DNA of 21,597 nucleotides, from assembly GCA_038198445.1 (NCBI GenBank), contig JBBPZZ010000009.1:1-21597 (forward strand). The letters are read 5' to 3'. Below the pieces are notes generated by a model, which did no database searches, was not told the origin of the DNA, and saw nothing but the letters and a program-made list of their open reading frames with translations. This document shows positions 14,085 through 21,597 of the stretch, piece by piece. This DNA comes from JACDDK01 sp038198445. GTDB taxonomy: Bacteria > Actinomycetota > Rubrobacteria > Rubrobacterales > Rubrobacteraceae. The position numbers and the translations under genes were made by a program. How positions within the stretch are numbered: the first letter of the stretch is position 1; each line of letters opens with the position of its first letter.

Positions 14085-14807
14085 ATGGCACAGCAGGCGA
14101 GAGGAGGCGCCGTCGGGCCTCCGCGCGACGTAAACGATGTCCATCCGCCATACCTGTATCCTGATTACAAGGCGACACGACTCAGGGCGCCGAAAGAGCC
14201 GCTCATTATTCTCCCGAAGACTCTCTCGGATACTACGGGGCCGGCTTACGGGCGAGACCCGATAGGAGAGCTGGACAACGACCTCACGCGCCAGCATGGA
14301 GGCGAGCCCCTCGGGGAACGCATCATCGTTACGGGGCGGGTCCTTGATGGTGACGGGCGGCCGGTCAGGAACAGCCTGATCGAGGTCTGGCAGGCAAACG
14401 CCGCCGGACGTTACATCCACAAACTGGACCGGCACCCGGCGCCGCTCGACCCGAACTTCTCCGGCGCGGGGCGGTGTCTCACCGACAACGATGGTCGATA
14501 CAGGTTCGTCACGGTCAAGCCGGGGGCGTATCCGTGGAAGAACCACGACAACGCCTGGCGGCCGGCGCACATACACTTCTCGCTCTTCGGGGAGGCCTTC
14601 AGGAGCCGGCTCATCACCCAGATGTATTTCCCCGGAGACCCCCTGTTCGAGTTCGATCCCATCTTCCAGTCGGTGCGCCCCCCGAAAGCCCAACAGCGCA
14701 TGATCTCCTCCTTCGACCTCGAAACGACGGAGCCCGAATGGGCGCTCGGATACAGGTTCGACATCGTGCTCGAAGGCCGGAACGCGACCCCGATGGAGGA
14801 CCACTAA
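14085..14807 (+). CDS. pcaH: Protocatechuate 3,4-dioxygenase beta subunit
   Basis: Iron(III)-containing subunit of the intradiol dioxygenase that opens protocatechuate to 3-carboxy-cis,cis-muconate. The 240-residue product has the family's N-terminal PPYLYPDYKATRLRAPKEPL and the intradiol core. The expected iron ligands are in place: tyrosine 110 (AAGRYIH), tyrosine 149 (PGAYPW), and histidines 162 and 164 (RPAHIHF), with the active-site arginine 159 before them. ATG 14085 is chosen because AGGAAAGGAG lies eight bases upstream; an upstream in-frame start at 14064 has no such site. The stop overlaps the alpha-subunit ATG (TAATG). First gene of the pca operon and intact. Confidence 0.95.
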   Translation: MAQQARGGAVGPPRDVNDVHPPYLYPDYKATRLRAPKEPLIILPKTLSDTTGPAYGRDPIGELDNDLTRQHGGEPLGERIIVTGRVLDGDGRPVRNSLIEVWQANAAGRYIHKLDRHPAPLDPNFSGAGRCLTDNDGRYRFVTVKPGAYPWKNHDNAWRPAHIHFSLFGEAFRSRLITQMYFPGDPLFEFDPIFQSVRPPKAQQRMISSFDLETTEPEWALGYRFDIVLEGRNATPMEDH

Positions 14808-15382
14808 TGAGCCCGGAACTTACTCCCTCTCAGACAGTAGGACCCTTTTTCCACGACGCGCTCCTGGACGAGGACCGTTCGGAGCTCGTCCCGCCGGATC
14901 ATCCCGGAGCGATAAAGATCGAAGGTGCGGTCTACGACGGCGCGGGCGACGTAGTGCCCGATGCGATGGTCGAGATCTGGCAGGCCAACCAGGCGGGCCG
15001 GTATAACCACCCCGCGGACGACCGGGAAGACATGCCGCCGGGCAGTGAAACCTTCTCCGGTTTCGGGCGCTCCGGGACGGCGGACGGTGGCAAATTCTCC
15101 TTCGTGACGGTCAAGCCCGGGCCAGTCCCCGGTCCGGACGGACGGCCCCAGGCGCCGCACATCATGGTCTCGGTCTTCACCCGCGGCCTGCTCAAGCGCG
15201 TCGTCACCCGCATCTACTTCCCGGACGAGGCAGAGCTGAACGCCTCGGACCACGCCCTATCTTCCATCGAGAACCCGGAGGTGCGTAAGACGCTCATGGC
15301 CCGCGACGAGGGCGGCGTCCTGCGCTTCGATATCCGGCTCCAGGGCGAGGGGCAGACCGCGTTCTTCGAGTTCCAGGGATGA
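14807..15382 (+). CDS. pcaG: Protocatechuate 3,4-dioxygenase alpha subunit
   Basis: Structural partner of the beta subunit, together forming the alpha-beta dioxygenase; the alpha chain has the same fold without the iron site. It has 191 residues, the usual length. Family sequence begins LTPSQTVGPFFHDAL. The core has VEIWQANQAGRYNHP (55-69), FSGFGRSGTADGGKFSFVTV and APHIMVSVFTRGLLKRVVTR (116-135), where the beta chain's HIH is replaced by PHI as expected of alpha. ATG 14807 uses the last base of the pcaH stop codon, so translation is tightly coupled. The 3' end overlaps the next gene by four bases. Confidence 0.94.
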   Translation: MSPELTPSQTVGPFFHDALLDEDRSELVPPDHPGAIKIEGAVYDGAGDVVPDAMVEIWQANQAGRYNHPADDREDMPPGSETFSGFGRSGTADGGKFSFVTVKPGPVPGPDGRPQAPHIMVSVFTRGLLKRVVTRIYFPDEAELNASDHALSSIENPEVRKTLMARDEGGVLRFDIRLQGEGQTAFFEFQG

Positions 15383-16746
15383 CCGGGGAGCTTTTCAGGC
15401 CGATCTTCGTCCCGGACGAGTTCCTGGAAGCCGTCTCGGGACGCGCCTGGCTGCAGGCGATGCTCGACGCTGAGGGCGCTCTGGCCGTCGCCGAGGCGCG
15501 GGTTGGTGCGATTTCGCCGGAGGCCGCCGAGGCCATCATCTCCCGCTGCGACGCGAGCCGCGAAGCGGGCCTGTTCGACCCCGAGGAGATCGGACGCAAG
15601 GCACGAGCGGCGGGCAACCCCGTCCCGCCGCTCGTGCGAGAACTAACCGCTGTGGTCTCCGAAGTGTCGGAGGAAGCGTCACGATACGTACACAAGGGAG
15701 CGACGAGCCAGGACATCACGGACACCGCCGCGATGCTCGTATCCCGGCGCGTACTCGGCTTGATCCTGGCCGAGCTGGAAGGCGTGGCGGCGGCGTGCGC
15801 CCGGCTCGCCGACACCCACCGCGGCACCGTGTTGCCCGGACGTACCATTCTCCAGCAGGCGCTACCGACCACCTTCGGTCTCAAGGCCGCCGGCTGGCTC
15901 GTCTCGGTCCTGGAAGCCCAGCGTCGACTCCTCGCCGTGCGCGAGTCGGGACTGGCCGCGCAGTTGGGGGGAGCGGCCGGGACGCTAGCCTCTCTGGGGC
16001 GTGACGGCACGCGAGTCCTCGAAGAGTTCGCGCTGGAACTTGGCCTCCCAGAGCCCGTCGTGCCGTGGCACACCAACCGGACGAGGATCGCGGAGATTGG
16101 AGGCACGCTCTCGCTAGTCGCGGGCGTTCTCGGGAAGATATCGCAGGACGTAATCCTGATGTCTCAGACCGAGGTTGGAGAGGTCGCGGAGCCCGCCGGA
16201 GAGGGACGCGGCGGCTCCTCGACGCTGCCGCACAAGCGCAACCCCATCCTCTCCGTGACCGCCGCCGCGAACGTGCACCGGGTGCAGGATCTCTCCCACA
16301 CTTTGCGGGCGGCGATGGTTCAGGAACACGAACGGGCCGCCGGGGCGTGGCATGTCGAGTGGGAAACGCTCTCTGACACGCTCGCCCTGACCGGCGGGGC
16401 CGCGGCCGCGATGCGCGAGGTGACGGAAGGTCTGCAGGTCCATCCCGGCCGCATGCGGGAGAACCTGGAGATCACCCGCGGATTGCTCCTCTCCGAGAAC
16501 GTGATGACCGTCGCGGCGGAGAAGCTCGGACGTCTGAAGGCCCACGACCTCGTCGAGGCTGCCTCTCACCGGGCGTTGGACGAGGATAAGCCCCTGCGCG
16601 AGGTGCTTCTGGAGGATGCCGCATTGAGTGAAGTCCTCTCGGAGGGGGAGATCGACGCCGCTCTCGACCCGGCGCATTACCTCGGATCGGCCGGCGAGCT
16701 CGTGGACCGGGCTCTGAAACTCTATCGTGAGGAGGTACGTGCGTGA
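15379..16746 (+). CDS. pcaB: 3-Carboxy-cis,cis-muconate cycloisomerase
   Basis: Second step of the protocatechuate branch: it cyclises 3-carboxymuconate to 4-carboxymuconolactone. The protein belongs to the fumarase/aspartase superfamily and has 455 residues, the usual size for bacterial PcaB. The superfamily loop GSSTLPHKRNP is at 279-289. KGATSQDITDTA (around residue 110) and GRTILQQALPTTFGLKAAGW (around 154-173) are the other conserved blocks. Adenylosuccinate lyase shares the fold, but the TLPHKRNP loop, GRTILQQA block and location between pcaG and pcaD decide for PcaB. It starts at ATG 15379 with an ATGA overlap and ends in a GTGA overlap with pcaD. Confidence 0.93.
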   Translation: MTGELFRPIFVPDEFLEAVSGRAWLQAMLDAEGALAVAEARVGAISPEAAEAIISRCDASREAGLFDPEEIGRKARAAGNPVPPLVRELTAVVSEVSEEASRYVHKGATSQDITDTAAMLVSRRVLGLILAELEGVAAACARLADTHRGTVLPGRTILQQALPTTFGLKAAGWLVSVLEAQRRLLAVRESGLAAQLGGAAGTLASLGRDGTRVLEEFALELGLPEPVVPWHTNRTRIAEIGGTLSLVAGVLGKISQDVILMSQTEVGEVAEPAGEGRGGSSTLPHKRNPILSVTAAANVHRVQDLSHTLRAAMVQEHERAAGAWHVEWETLSDTLALTGGAAAAMREVTEGLQVHPGRMRENLEITRGLLLSENVMTVAAEKLGRLKAHDLVEAASHRALDEDKPLREVLLEDAALSEVLSEGEIDAALDPAHYLGSAGELVDRALKLYREEVRA

Positions 16747-17537
16747 GTGGCGTTGCCGTCGAGATCGACTACCGGCTGGAAGGTCCGGAGGACGCCCCCG
16801 TCCTCATCATGGCGAACTCTCTGGGCACCACGTATCGGATGTGGGACGAGCAGGCGCCCGCGCTGAGTGAGCGCTTCCGACTGCTGCGTTACGACCACCG
16901 CGGGCACGGAGGTTCGCCCGTCCCGCCAGGTCCCTACGGGATGGAGGATCTCGGGCGAGACGTACTCGCGTTGCTGGACCGGCTGGGAGTCGAGCGCTTT
17001 TCTTTCTGCGGCCTCTCCATCGGCGGAATGGTCGGAATGTGGCTGGCGAGCGAGGCCCCGGAGCGCATCGAGCGTCTGGTTCTGTGTTGCACCTCGGCCC
17101 GGTTCGATTCCGACGCGTACAGCTCTCGTGCCCGGACGGTCCGGGAAGACAGTGTCGCGAAGATCGCCGACGCTGTCCTGGAGCGCTGGTTTACGGCTCC
17201 GTTCCGCCAGAACCGCCCGGACCTCGTCGAGTGGGCCGGACAGATGCTGCGCGGTACTCCGGTTGAGGGATACGCTGGTTGCTGTGAGGCAATCTCGGTA
17301 GCGGACTTGCCGAAGAGATTGGGTGGGATTCAGGCTCCCACGCTCGTGATAGCCGGGGCCGACGACCCGGCCGCGCCGGTGGAGAAGGCCGAGTTTATCC
17401 GCGACTCGATCCCAGATGCCCGCCTCGCGGTCATGGAGCAGGCGGCGCATCTGGCGAACGTGGAGCAGCCCGAAGCCGTGACGCGGGAGATCCTGGCCCA
17501 TCTCACCCCGGTTCTCGAACGGTGGAGCGAGCGATGA
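16743..17537 (+). CDS. pcaD: 3-Oxoadipate enol-lactonase
   Basis: Alpha/beta hydrolase that opens 3-oxoadipate enol-lactone to 3-oxoadipate. The 264-residue chain has YDHRGHGGSPVP (50-61), the nucleophile elbow GLSIGGMVG with serine 92, a probable acid at aspartate 208 (GADDPAAP) and the base histidine 236 (AAHLANVEQP). LxxxMANSLGTTYRMWDEQ near the N-terminus, containing the oxyanion region, is characteristic of PcaD rather than other alpha/beta hydrolases. The start GTG 16743 overlaps the pcaB stop (GTGA), with GAGGAGG upstream. In many actinobacteria pcaD and pcaC are fused as pcaL; here they are separate genes overlapping by four bases. Confidence 0.92.
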   Translation: MSGVAVEIDYRLEGPEDAPVLIMANSLGTTYRMWDEQAPALSERFRLLRYDHRGHGGSPVPPGPYGMEDLGRDVLALLDRLGVERFSFCGLSIGGMVGMWLASEAPERIERLVLCCTSARFDSDAYSSRARTVREDSVAKIADAVLERWFTAPFRQNRPDLVEWAGQMLRGTPVEGYAGCCEAISVADLPKRLGGIQAPTLVIAGADDPAAPVEKAEFIRDSIPDARLAVMEQAAHLANVEQPEAVTREILAHLTPVLERWSER

Positions 17538-17914
17538 GCGACCCGTACGATAACGGTATGCGGGTTCGGCGCGAGGTACTGGGCGACGAGCATGTAGACC
17601 GGGCCAACGCTCGCATGACCGGCTTCACGGGGGACTTCCAGGACCTCATCACCCGCTACGCCTGGGGCGAGATCTGGACCCGCCCCGGACTGGACCGCAA
17701 GACGCGAAGCTGCATCACCCTGACCGCTCTCGTGGCGCTGGGCCACCTCGACGAGCTGGCGATGCACGTCCGCGCCGCCCTCCGCAACGGCCTTACGGAA
17801 GGCGAGATCAAAGAGGTCCTGCTTCAGAGCGCCATCTACTGCGGGGTGCCTGCCGCCAACTCGGCCTTCGCCGTAGCCCAGCGAGTCCTCGCCGAAGTGC
17901 GAGAGAGCCCCTGA
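17534..17914 (+). CDS. pcaC: 4-Carboxymuconolactone decarboxylase
   Basis: Decarboxylates 4-carboxymuconolactone to the enol-lactone used by PcaD. It has 126 residues, the normal length, and all-helical AhpD-like CMD sequence: VLGDEHVDRANARMTGF near the N-terminus, RYAWGEIWTRPGLDRKTRSC (about 41-60), ALGHLDELAMHVRAALRNGL and EGEIKEVLLQSAIYCGVPAA. ATG 17534 overlaps the pcaD stop (ATGA). Within the pca run the chemical order is decarboxylase before lactonase, whereas the gene order is D then C. A 19-base gap with AAGGAGGAG separates it from the P450 gene. Confidence 0.94.
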   Translation: MSDPYDNGMRVRREVLGDEHVDRANARMTGFTGDFQDLITRYAWGEIWTRPGLDRKTRSCITLTALVALGHLDELAMHVRAALRNGLTEGEIKEVLLQSAIYCGVPAANSAFAVAQRVLAEVRESP

Positions 17915-17933
17915 ACGGGAGAAGGAGGAGGCT

Positions 17934-19232
17934 ATGAGCCAGACCATCGAACCGCAAAACGCCGATTATCCGGTTGACCCGGACTTCGACCCGCTCGATG
18001 CGGACTACCTCGCGGACCCATACCCTTACTACGCCAGGTTCCGCAGGGAAGCCCCGATCTTCTACGCGCCGAAGATCGACTTCTGGGTCGTCAGCCGTTA
18101 CGAGGACATACAGAGGATCGTCAAGGACCCCGAGACCTTCTCGAACGTGCGGGTCCAGGAGCCGCTCTACCCCCTGACCCCCGAAGCGCTTGAGAAGCTC
18201 AAGGCGGGTGTCCGCGTCAGGCCAACCACATCGACCGCCGATCCGCCGCTGCACAAACGCACGCGCAAGCACGCCGCCAGGGCGTTCTCCGCCCGGCGCG
18301 TCGCCGGGTTGGAGGGGCGCATCCGCGAGATAGCCAATGGTCTGATCGACGGCATGAAGGCCGACGGACGCGCCGACCTGGTGGACCGCTTCGCGTTCCC
18401 GCTGCCGGCGTCGGTGGTCTTCAGCCTCATCGGCTACCCCGAGAGAGATACCGAGATGCTAAAGAGCTGGTGCTCCGACCGGCTGAAGATCACCTGGGGA
18501 CGTCCCCTACCGGAAGAACAACTCGAAACGGTCGAGAAGATGGCCTCTTTCTTCGACTACATAGAGAACTTCGTCCACGGACGGGCCGAAGACCTCCGCG
18601 ACGACTACACCAGCGACCTCTTGAGGATTCGTGCCGAAGACGAGAGCAACCTGAGCTTAGATGAGGTCGTCAGCATCGACTACAGTCTCTCCTTCGCGGG
18701 CCACGAGACCACTACTAACCTGATCCTCAACGGCATGCGCCAACTGCTCGCACGCTCCGAGCTGTGGGAGGAACTGCGCGAGACCCCAACCCTCATCGAG
18801 AACGCCGTCGATGAAACCCTGCGGCGCGATACCTCCGTAATCTCCTGGCGTCGCTCCACGACCCGGCCCGTGGAGATAGCCGGCGTCGAAGTTCCCGAGA
18901 ACGCGAGGTTCATGCTGCTCCTCGCCTCGGCAAACCGCGACGAGAGCGTCTTCGAGGACCCGGACGAGTTCGATATCCACCGCGAGAACGCGAACAAACA
19001 TCTCGCCTTCTCCCACGGCATCCACTTCTGTCTGGGTGCGCCGCTGGCGCGGCTGGAGGCCCGCGTCGCCTTCGAGCTACTTACGCAGCGGCTACCTGAC
19101 CTGCGGCTCTCTCCGCCCGACCAGACCTTCGAGTTCGACCCGAACATGTCTTTTCGCGGACCGCGGGAGATGTGGGTGGAGTGGACGCCAGCCGAGACGA
19201 GATCCAGTGTGGAGGGGCAGGTAGAGAAATGA
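17934..19232 (+). CDS. Cytochrome P450
   Basis: Soluble bacterial class I-type P450 monooxygenase of 432 residues, expected in the cytoplasm. The I-helix AGHETTTNLI starts at residue 255 (acid-alcohol pair E258/T259). The ExxR of the K-helix is ETLR, 294-297, and the heme loop FSHGIHFCLGAPLARLE puts the heme-ligand cysteine at 366. All core motifs are intact. The ATG has a very strong AAGGAGGAG ribosome site. No ferredoxin or reductase gene is present in the window, so electrons must come from elsewhere. Because it follows pcaC by 19 bases, a peripheral step such as O-demethylation or ring hydroxylation that feeds protocatechuate is a fair guess; substrate and CYP family are not decided by sequence alone. 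It overlaps the next gene by four bases (ATGA). Confidence 0.92.
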   Translation: MSQTIEPQNADYPVDPDFDPLDADYLADPYPYYARFRREAPIFYAPKIDFWVVSRYEDIQRIVKDPETFSNVRVQEPLYPLTPEALEKLKAGVRVRPTTSTADPPLHKRTRKHAARAFSARRVAGLEGRIREIANGLIDGMKADGRADLVDRFAFPLPASVVFSLIGYPERDTEMLKSWCSDRLKITWGRPLPEEQLETVEKMASFFDYIENFVHGRAEDLRDDYTSDLLRIRAEDESNLSLDEVVSIDYSLSFAGHETTTNLILNGMRQLLARSELWEELRETPTLIENAVDETLRRDTSVISWRRSTTRPVEIAGVEVPENARFMLLLASANRDESVFEDPDEFDIHRENANKHLAFSHGIHFCLGAPLARLEARVAFELLTQRLPDLRLSPPDQTFEFDPNMSFRGPREMWVEWTPAETRSSVEGQVEK

Positions 19233-20884
19233 CTATGAAAGTATACGTAGCGGTCGCCGAAACCCTGAGCCGCCTCGGGGTGGATACGTCTTTCGGGCTG
19301 GTCGGAAGCGGAAACTACGGTCTTATCGATCACCTGACGAGACACTGTGGCATCGCGTACCACGGCTCCCGCCACGAGGCAGCGGCTGTCGCCATGGCGG
19401 ATGGCTACGCTCGCGTGAGCGGCAAGCTAAGTGTCTGCACCGTCCATCAGGGTCCAGGTGTCACGAATACGCTCACCGCCCTGACTGAAGCGGTGAAGGC
19501 CCATACCCCACTGCTTCTGCTGGCGGGTGACACGGCGACCACGGCGTTGTACCAGAACCTGGACGTGGACCAGGACGCGGTCGTCAGTTCGATAGGGGCC
19601 GGGATCGAGCGGATACGTGGCGCGAGCACGGCGGTCGAGGACACCGTCCGTGCCGTGCGACGTGCCAAAACCGAACGCCGCCCGGTAGTCGTCTCGTTGC
19701 CCATCGACGTACAGGAGCAAGAGTGCGAAGTGGAAGACCCGCCGACGTTCGTCGAGGCTTTGATCTCCGCATCGCGGCCGTCGGTGGAAGCGGTGTCGAA
19801 AGTCGCTGATCTGCTGGAGTCGTCGAACCGGCCGGTGATCGTCGCCGGACGGGGCGCGGTGCTGGCGTCGGCGCGCCCGCAACTGGAGGCGCTGGGAGAA
19901 CGGATCGGGGCGCTCTTCGCCACGTCGATGATGGCGAAGGGTTTCTTCTCGGGAAATTCCTTCGATCTTGGCGTCTCCGGGGGGTTCTCCTCACCACTCG
20001 CCGCGCGCCTACTTGGCGAAGCGGACCTCGTGCTATCCTTCGGCGCCAGCCTCAACACCTGGACGACGAACCACCGCAGGTTGTTCTCTCCTTTGGCCCG
20101 TATAGTCCACTGCGATCTGGAACCATCAGCTATAGGCCGCATACAGCCCGTGACCCTCGGCGCGATCGGTGACGCCGCCGAGACCGCGGAGGCGCTACTC
20201 GAAGAGCTTGACCGGCGGGACACGAGTTACGCGGGCTTCAGGACAGATACCGTCATGCAGCAGATCGAGAACTTCCGCTGGGAAGACGAGTTCGAGGACG
20301 AAAGCACGGAAGATACGGTTGACCCTCGTTCAGTGCTCATCGCGCTCGACGAGATGCTGCCCGCACAGCGTACCGTCGCCGTTGACTGCGGACACTTTGC
20401 AGGATTCGCGGCCATGCATCTCCGCGTCCCCGACGCAGCGGGTTTCGTCTTCGCCGAAGCCTTCCAGGCAGTTGGGCTCGGTATGGGCGCCGGGATGGGC
20501 GCTGCGGTTGCGCGTCCCGACCGGGTGGCGGTTGTCGTCGTGGGAGACGGCGGGTTGCTGATGAGCGTCGGTGAGCTCGACGCTGCTGTTCAGCTAGGCA
20601 TCCCCTTGCTCGTCGTGGTCATGAACGACGCCGGCTACGGCGCCGAAGTCCACCACTTCCGCTCCTTGGGTTTGCCCACCGATCTGGCCCTACTAGAGGC
20701 GAAAGACTTCTCTGCGATCTCGGCCGCGATGGGGGCACGGGGAGCCGTGATACGCAGTACGGAAGAGTTGGAACAGGCGCGGGAGTGGATGGAGGCTCCC
20801 ACAGGGGTCATGGTCCTCGACTGCAAGGTCAACCCACGGGTGGAAGGGGAGTATCTGAAAGAAGCCTTCGTCGCCGAGGCGTAG
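19229..20884 (+). CDS. Thiamine-diphosphate-dependent enzyme, acetolactate synthase-like
   Basis: Member of the ThDP family with the three-domain architecture of acetolactate synthase, benzoylformate decarboxylase and related enzymes. The 551-residue chain has the catalytic glutamate of the N-terminal domain at 50 (GSRHEAAAVAMADGYAR), HQGPGVTN (73-80), a central domain and the C-terminal ThDP/Mg motif GDGGLL starting at 439, ending with NDAGYG at 466-471 (27 residues later). GPGVTN and the Gln-containing LYQNLD segment look ALS-like. Benzoylformate decarboxylase has a different HSAAGTGN-type loop there. Real biosynthetic ALS is unlikely in this operon. A 2-oxo acid decarboxylase or ligase acting on an aromatic side chain is more plausible. 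ATG 19229 overlaps the P450 stop; the ATG two codons on is an alternative. Confidence 0.85.
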   Translation: MTMKVYVAVAETLSRLGVDTSFGLVGSGNYGLIDHLTRHCGIAYHGSRHEAAAVAMADGYARVSGKLSVCTVHQGPGVTNTLTALTEAVKAHTPLLLLAGDTATTALYQNLDVDQDAVVSSIGAGIERIRGASTAVEDTVRAVRRAKTERRPVVVSLPIDVQEQECEVEDPPTFVEALISASRPSVEAVSKVADLLESSNRPVIVAGRGAVLASARPQLEALGERIGALFATSMMAKGFFSGNSFDLGVSGGFSSPLAARLLGEADLVLSFGASLNTWTTNHRRLFSPLARIVHCDLEPSAIGRIQPVTLGAIGDAAETAEALLEELDRRDTSYAGFRTDTVMQQIENFRWEDEFEDESTEDTVDPRSVLIALDEMLPAQRTVAVDCGHFAGFAAMHLRVPDAAGFVFAEAFQAVGLGMGAGMGAAVARPDRVAVVVVGDGGLLMSVGELDAAVQLGIPLLVVVMNDAGYGAEVHHFRSLGLPTDLALLEAKDFSAISAAMGARGAVIRSTEELEQAREWMEAPTGVMVLDCKVNPRVEGEYLKEAFVAEA

Positions 20885-20968
20885 ATACGTCGCCCGGTGA
20901 GGCTGGATTTAAAGCGCTCCGGTGGGAGAAACAGGACGAGTGTCAGTTGAGCGGGAAAGGAGACTGTA

Positions 20969-21597
20969 ATGGAAGCCAGTAGCGAGGTTAAGACCGCGCC
21001 GTATCCAGGATACCGGACATTGTGGATATGGCTCGCGTTGGGATGGGTGGCGAGCGGCATCGACCGCACCATCACCGGACCGATAATGAGTTACATCATC
21101 GACAGCAAGGCGCCCATCCTGCAAGGCGTCGAGAACCCGTTCGCCGCCGGCGGGCTGGTTGGCAGCCTGTTGTTCGCGGGATACATGCTTATGCAGTTCC
21201 CTGGCGGATACGTGGGAGACAGGCTCGGGCACCGGACGGTGATCGTTATCAGCATAATCTGGGCCGGCGTGGCGACTATCTTGAGCGGTCTCATGACGGC
21301 CCTGCTCGGCCTCGTGGCAATGCGCGTGATCACCGGTCTCGGAGCGGGTTATTCTATTCCAATGACCGGAGCGTGATAGCGCACCAGTCGCCTTTCGAGA
21401 AGCGGAGTCTGGGTATGGGATTCGTCATAACCGGCCTCTCGATCGGCATTACGCTAGCGTTCCTGCTGGCCGCGCCGCTGTTGGGACTCGGCTCCTCGGT
21501 CTTTGGCGCCAGTGGCGCCTGGCGGATGCCGTTCATCTTACTGGGTGTCGGCGCGATAATCATCGGTGTCGGGATGGCTGTATTTTTCAGGGGGCAG
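20969..21597 (+). CDS. MFS transporter, frameshifted and cut by window edge
   Basis: Inner-membrane transporter of the major facilitator superfamily, probably for the aromatic substrate of the operon. ATG 20969 follows GGGAAAGGAG. Visible: charged N-terminus, TM1 (TLWIWLALGWVASGIDRTI, with the Asp-Arg after it), TM2 (AGGLVGSLLFAGYML), loop motif A (GYVGDRLGHRTV), TM3 and TM4 (LLGLVAMRVITGLGAG). The frame stops at 21374-21376. If one C is added to the pair at 21359-21360, the sequence instead reads IPNDRSVIAHQSPFEKRSLG and continues through two more hydrophobic segments to the window end. So the gene has lost one base (mutation or read error). TM5-TM6 region is present; the second half of the protein lies outside the window. 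Confidence 0.82.

Noticed and set aside
14064..14804. 248-codon minus-strand frame opposite pcaH
   Set aside because: Mirror of the dioxygenase gene; the plus strand carries the iron ligands and correct ribosome site.

Overview
The window is GC-rich bacterial DNA with dense coding, short or overlapping gene junctions (ATGA, GTGA and TTGA overlaps) and frequent GTG/TTG starts. The acyl-CoA carboxylase carries a small epsilon subunit between beta and alpha, as in Actinomycetota. Together with the leucine dehydrogenase, bifunctional nuclease, DUF5654 protein and pca cluster, this suggests a deep-branching actinobacterium, perhaps Rubrobacter-like. That placement is inference from gene content; no rRNA is present.

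Layout, left to right. (1) 1-500: a bluB (5,6-dimethylbenzimidazole synthase) gene on the minus strand that loses its family sequence near position 135 and ends in foreign DNA at the left edge. (2) 733-1839: leucine/branched-chain amino acid dehydrogenase on the minus strand. (3) 1986-2563: a MazEF-like toxin-antitoxin pair read divergently from it. (4) 2606-7747: an operon-like run with an acyl-CoA (probably propionyl-CoA) carboxylase beta, epsilon and biotin-carboxylase/BCCP subunit, an RtcB-derived protein that has lost most metal-binding motifs, a small unknown protein and a DUF5654 membrane protein. (5) 7780-8283: a bifunctional nuclease (DUF151) on the minus strand. (6) 8434-8507: tRNA-Ile(GAT), followed by a visibly lower-GC island with a DUF262/DUF1524 (GmrSD-type) restriction protein and the C-terminal half of a tyrosine integrase. 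(7) 10700-11851: a saccharopine-dehydrogenase-like gene broken by an in-frame TGA. (8) 12000-12821: DUF309 protein, FmdB zinc-ribbon protein and tRNA-Ala(TGC). (9) 13022-21597: a divergent LysR regulator and a catabolic operon pcaH-pcaG-pcaB-pcaD-pcaC, then a cytochrome P450, a ThDP-dependent enzyme and an MFS transporter (frameshifted, cut by the window edge).

How the genes work together. Leucine dehydrogenase deaminates Leu/Val/Ile, and Val and Ile breakdown gives propionyl-CoA, the probable substrate of the carboxylase next door. The pca genes take protocatechuate by ring cleavage, cycloisomerization, decarboxylation and lactone hydrolysis to 3-oxoadipate. The P450, the ThDP enzyme and the transporter, apparently in the same transcript, probably supply uptake and peripheral steps for an unidentified aromatic compound.

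Several genes are broken (bluB, the integrase, the saccharopine-dehydrogenase-like gene, the MFS transporter). Either this region is decaying, or some single-base lesions are sequencing errors. The most unusual items are the RtcB-derived probable pseudoenzyme in the carboxylase operon, the tRNA-Ile defence island, and the pca operon extended by P450 and ThDP enzyme.
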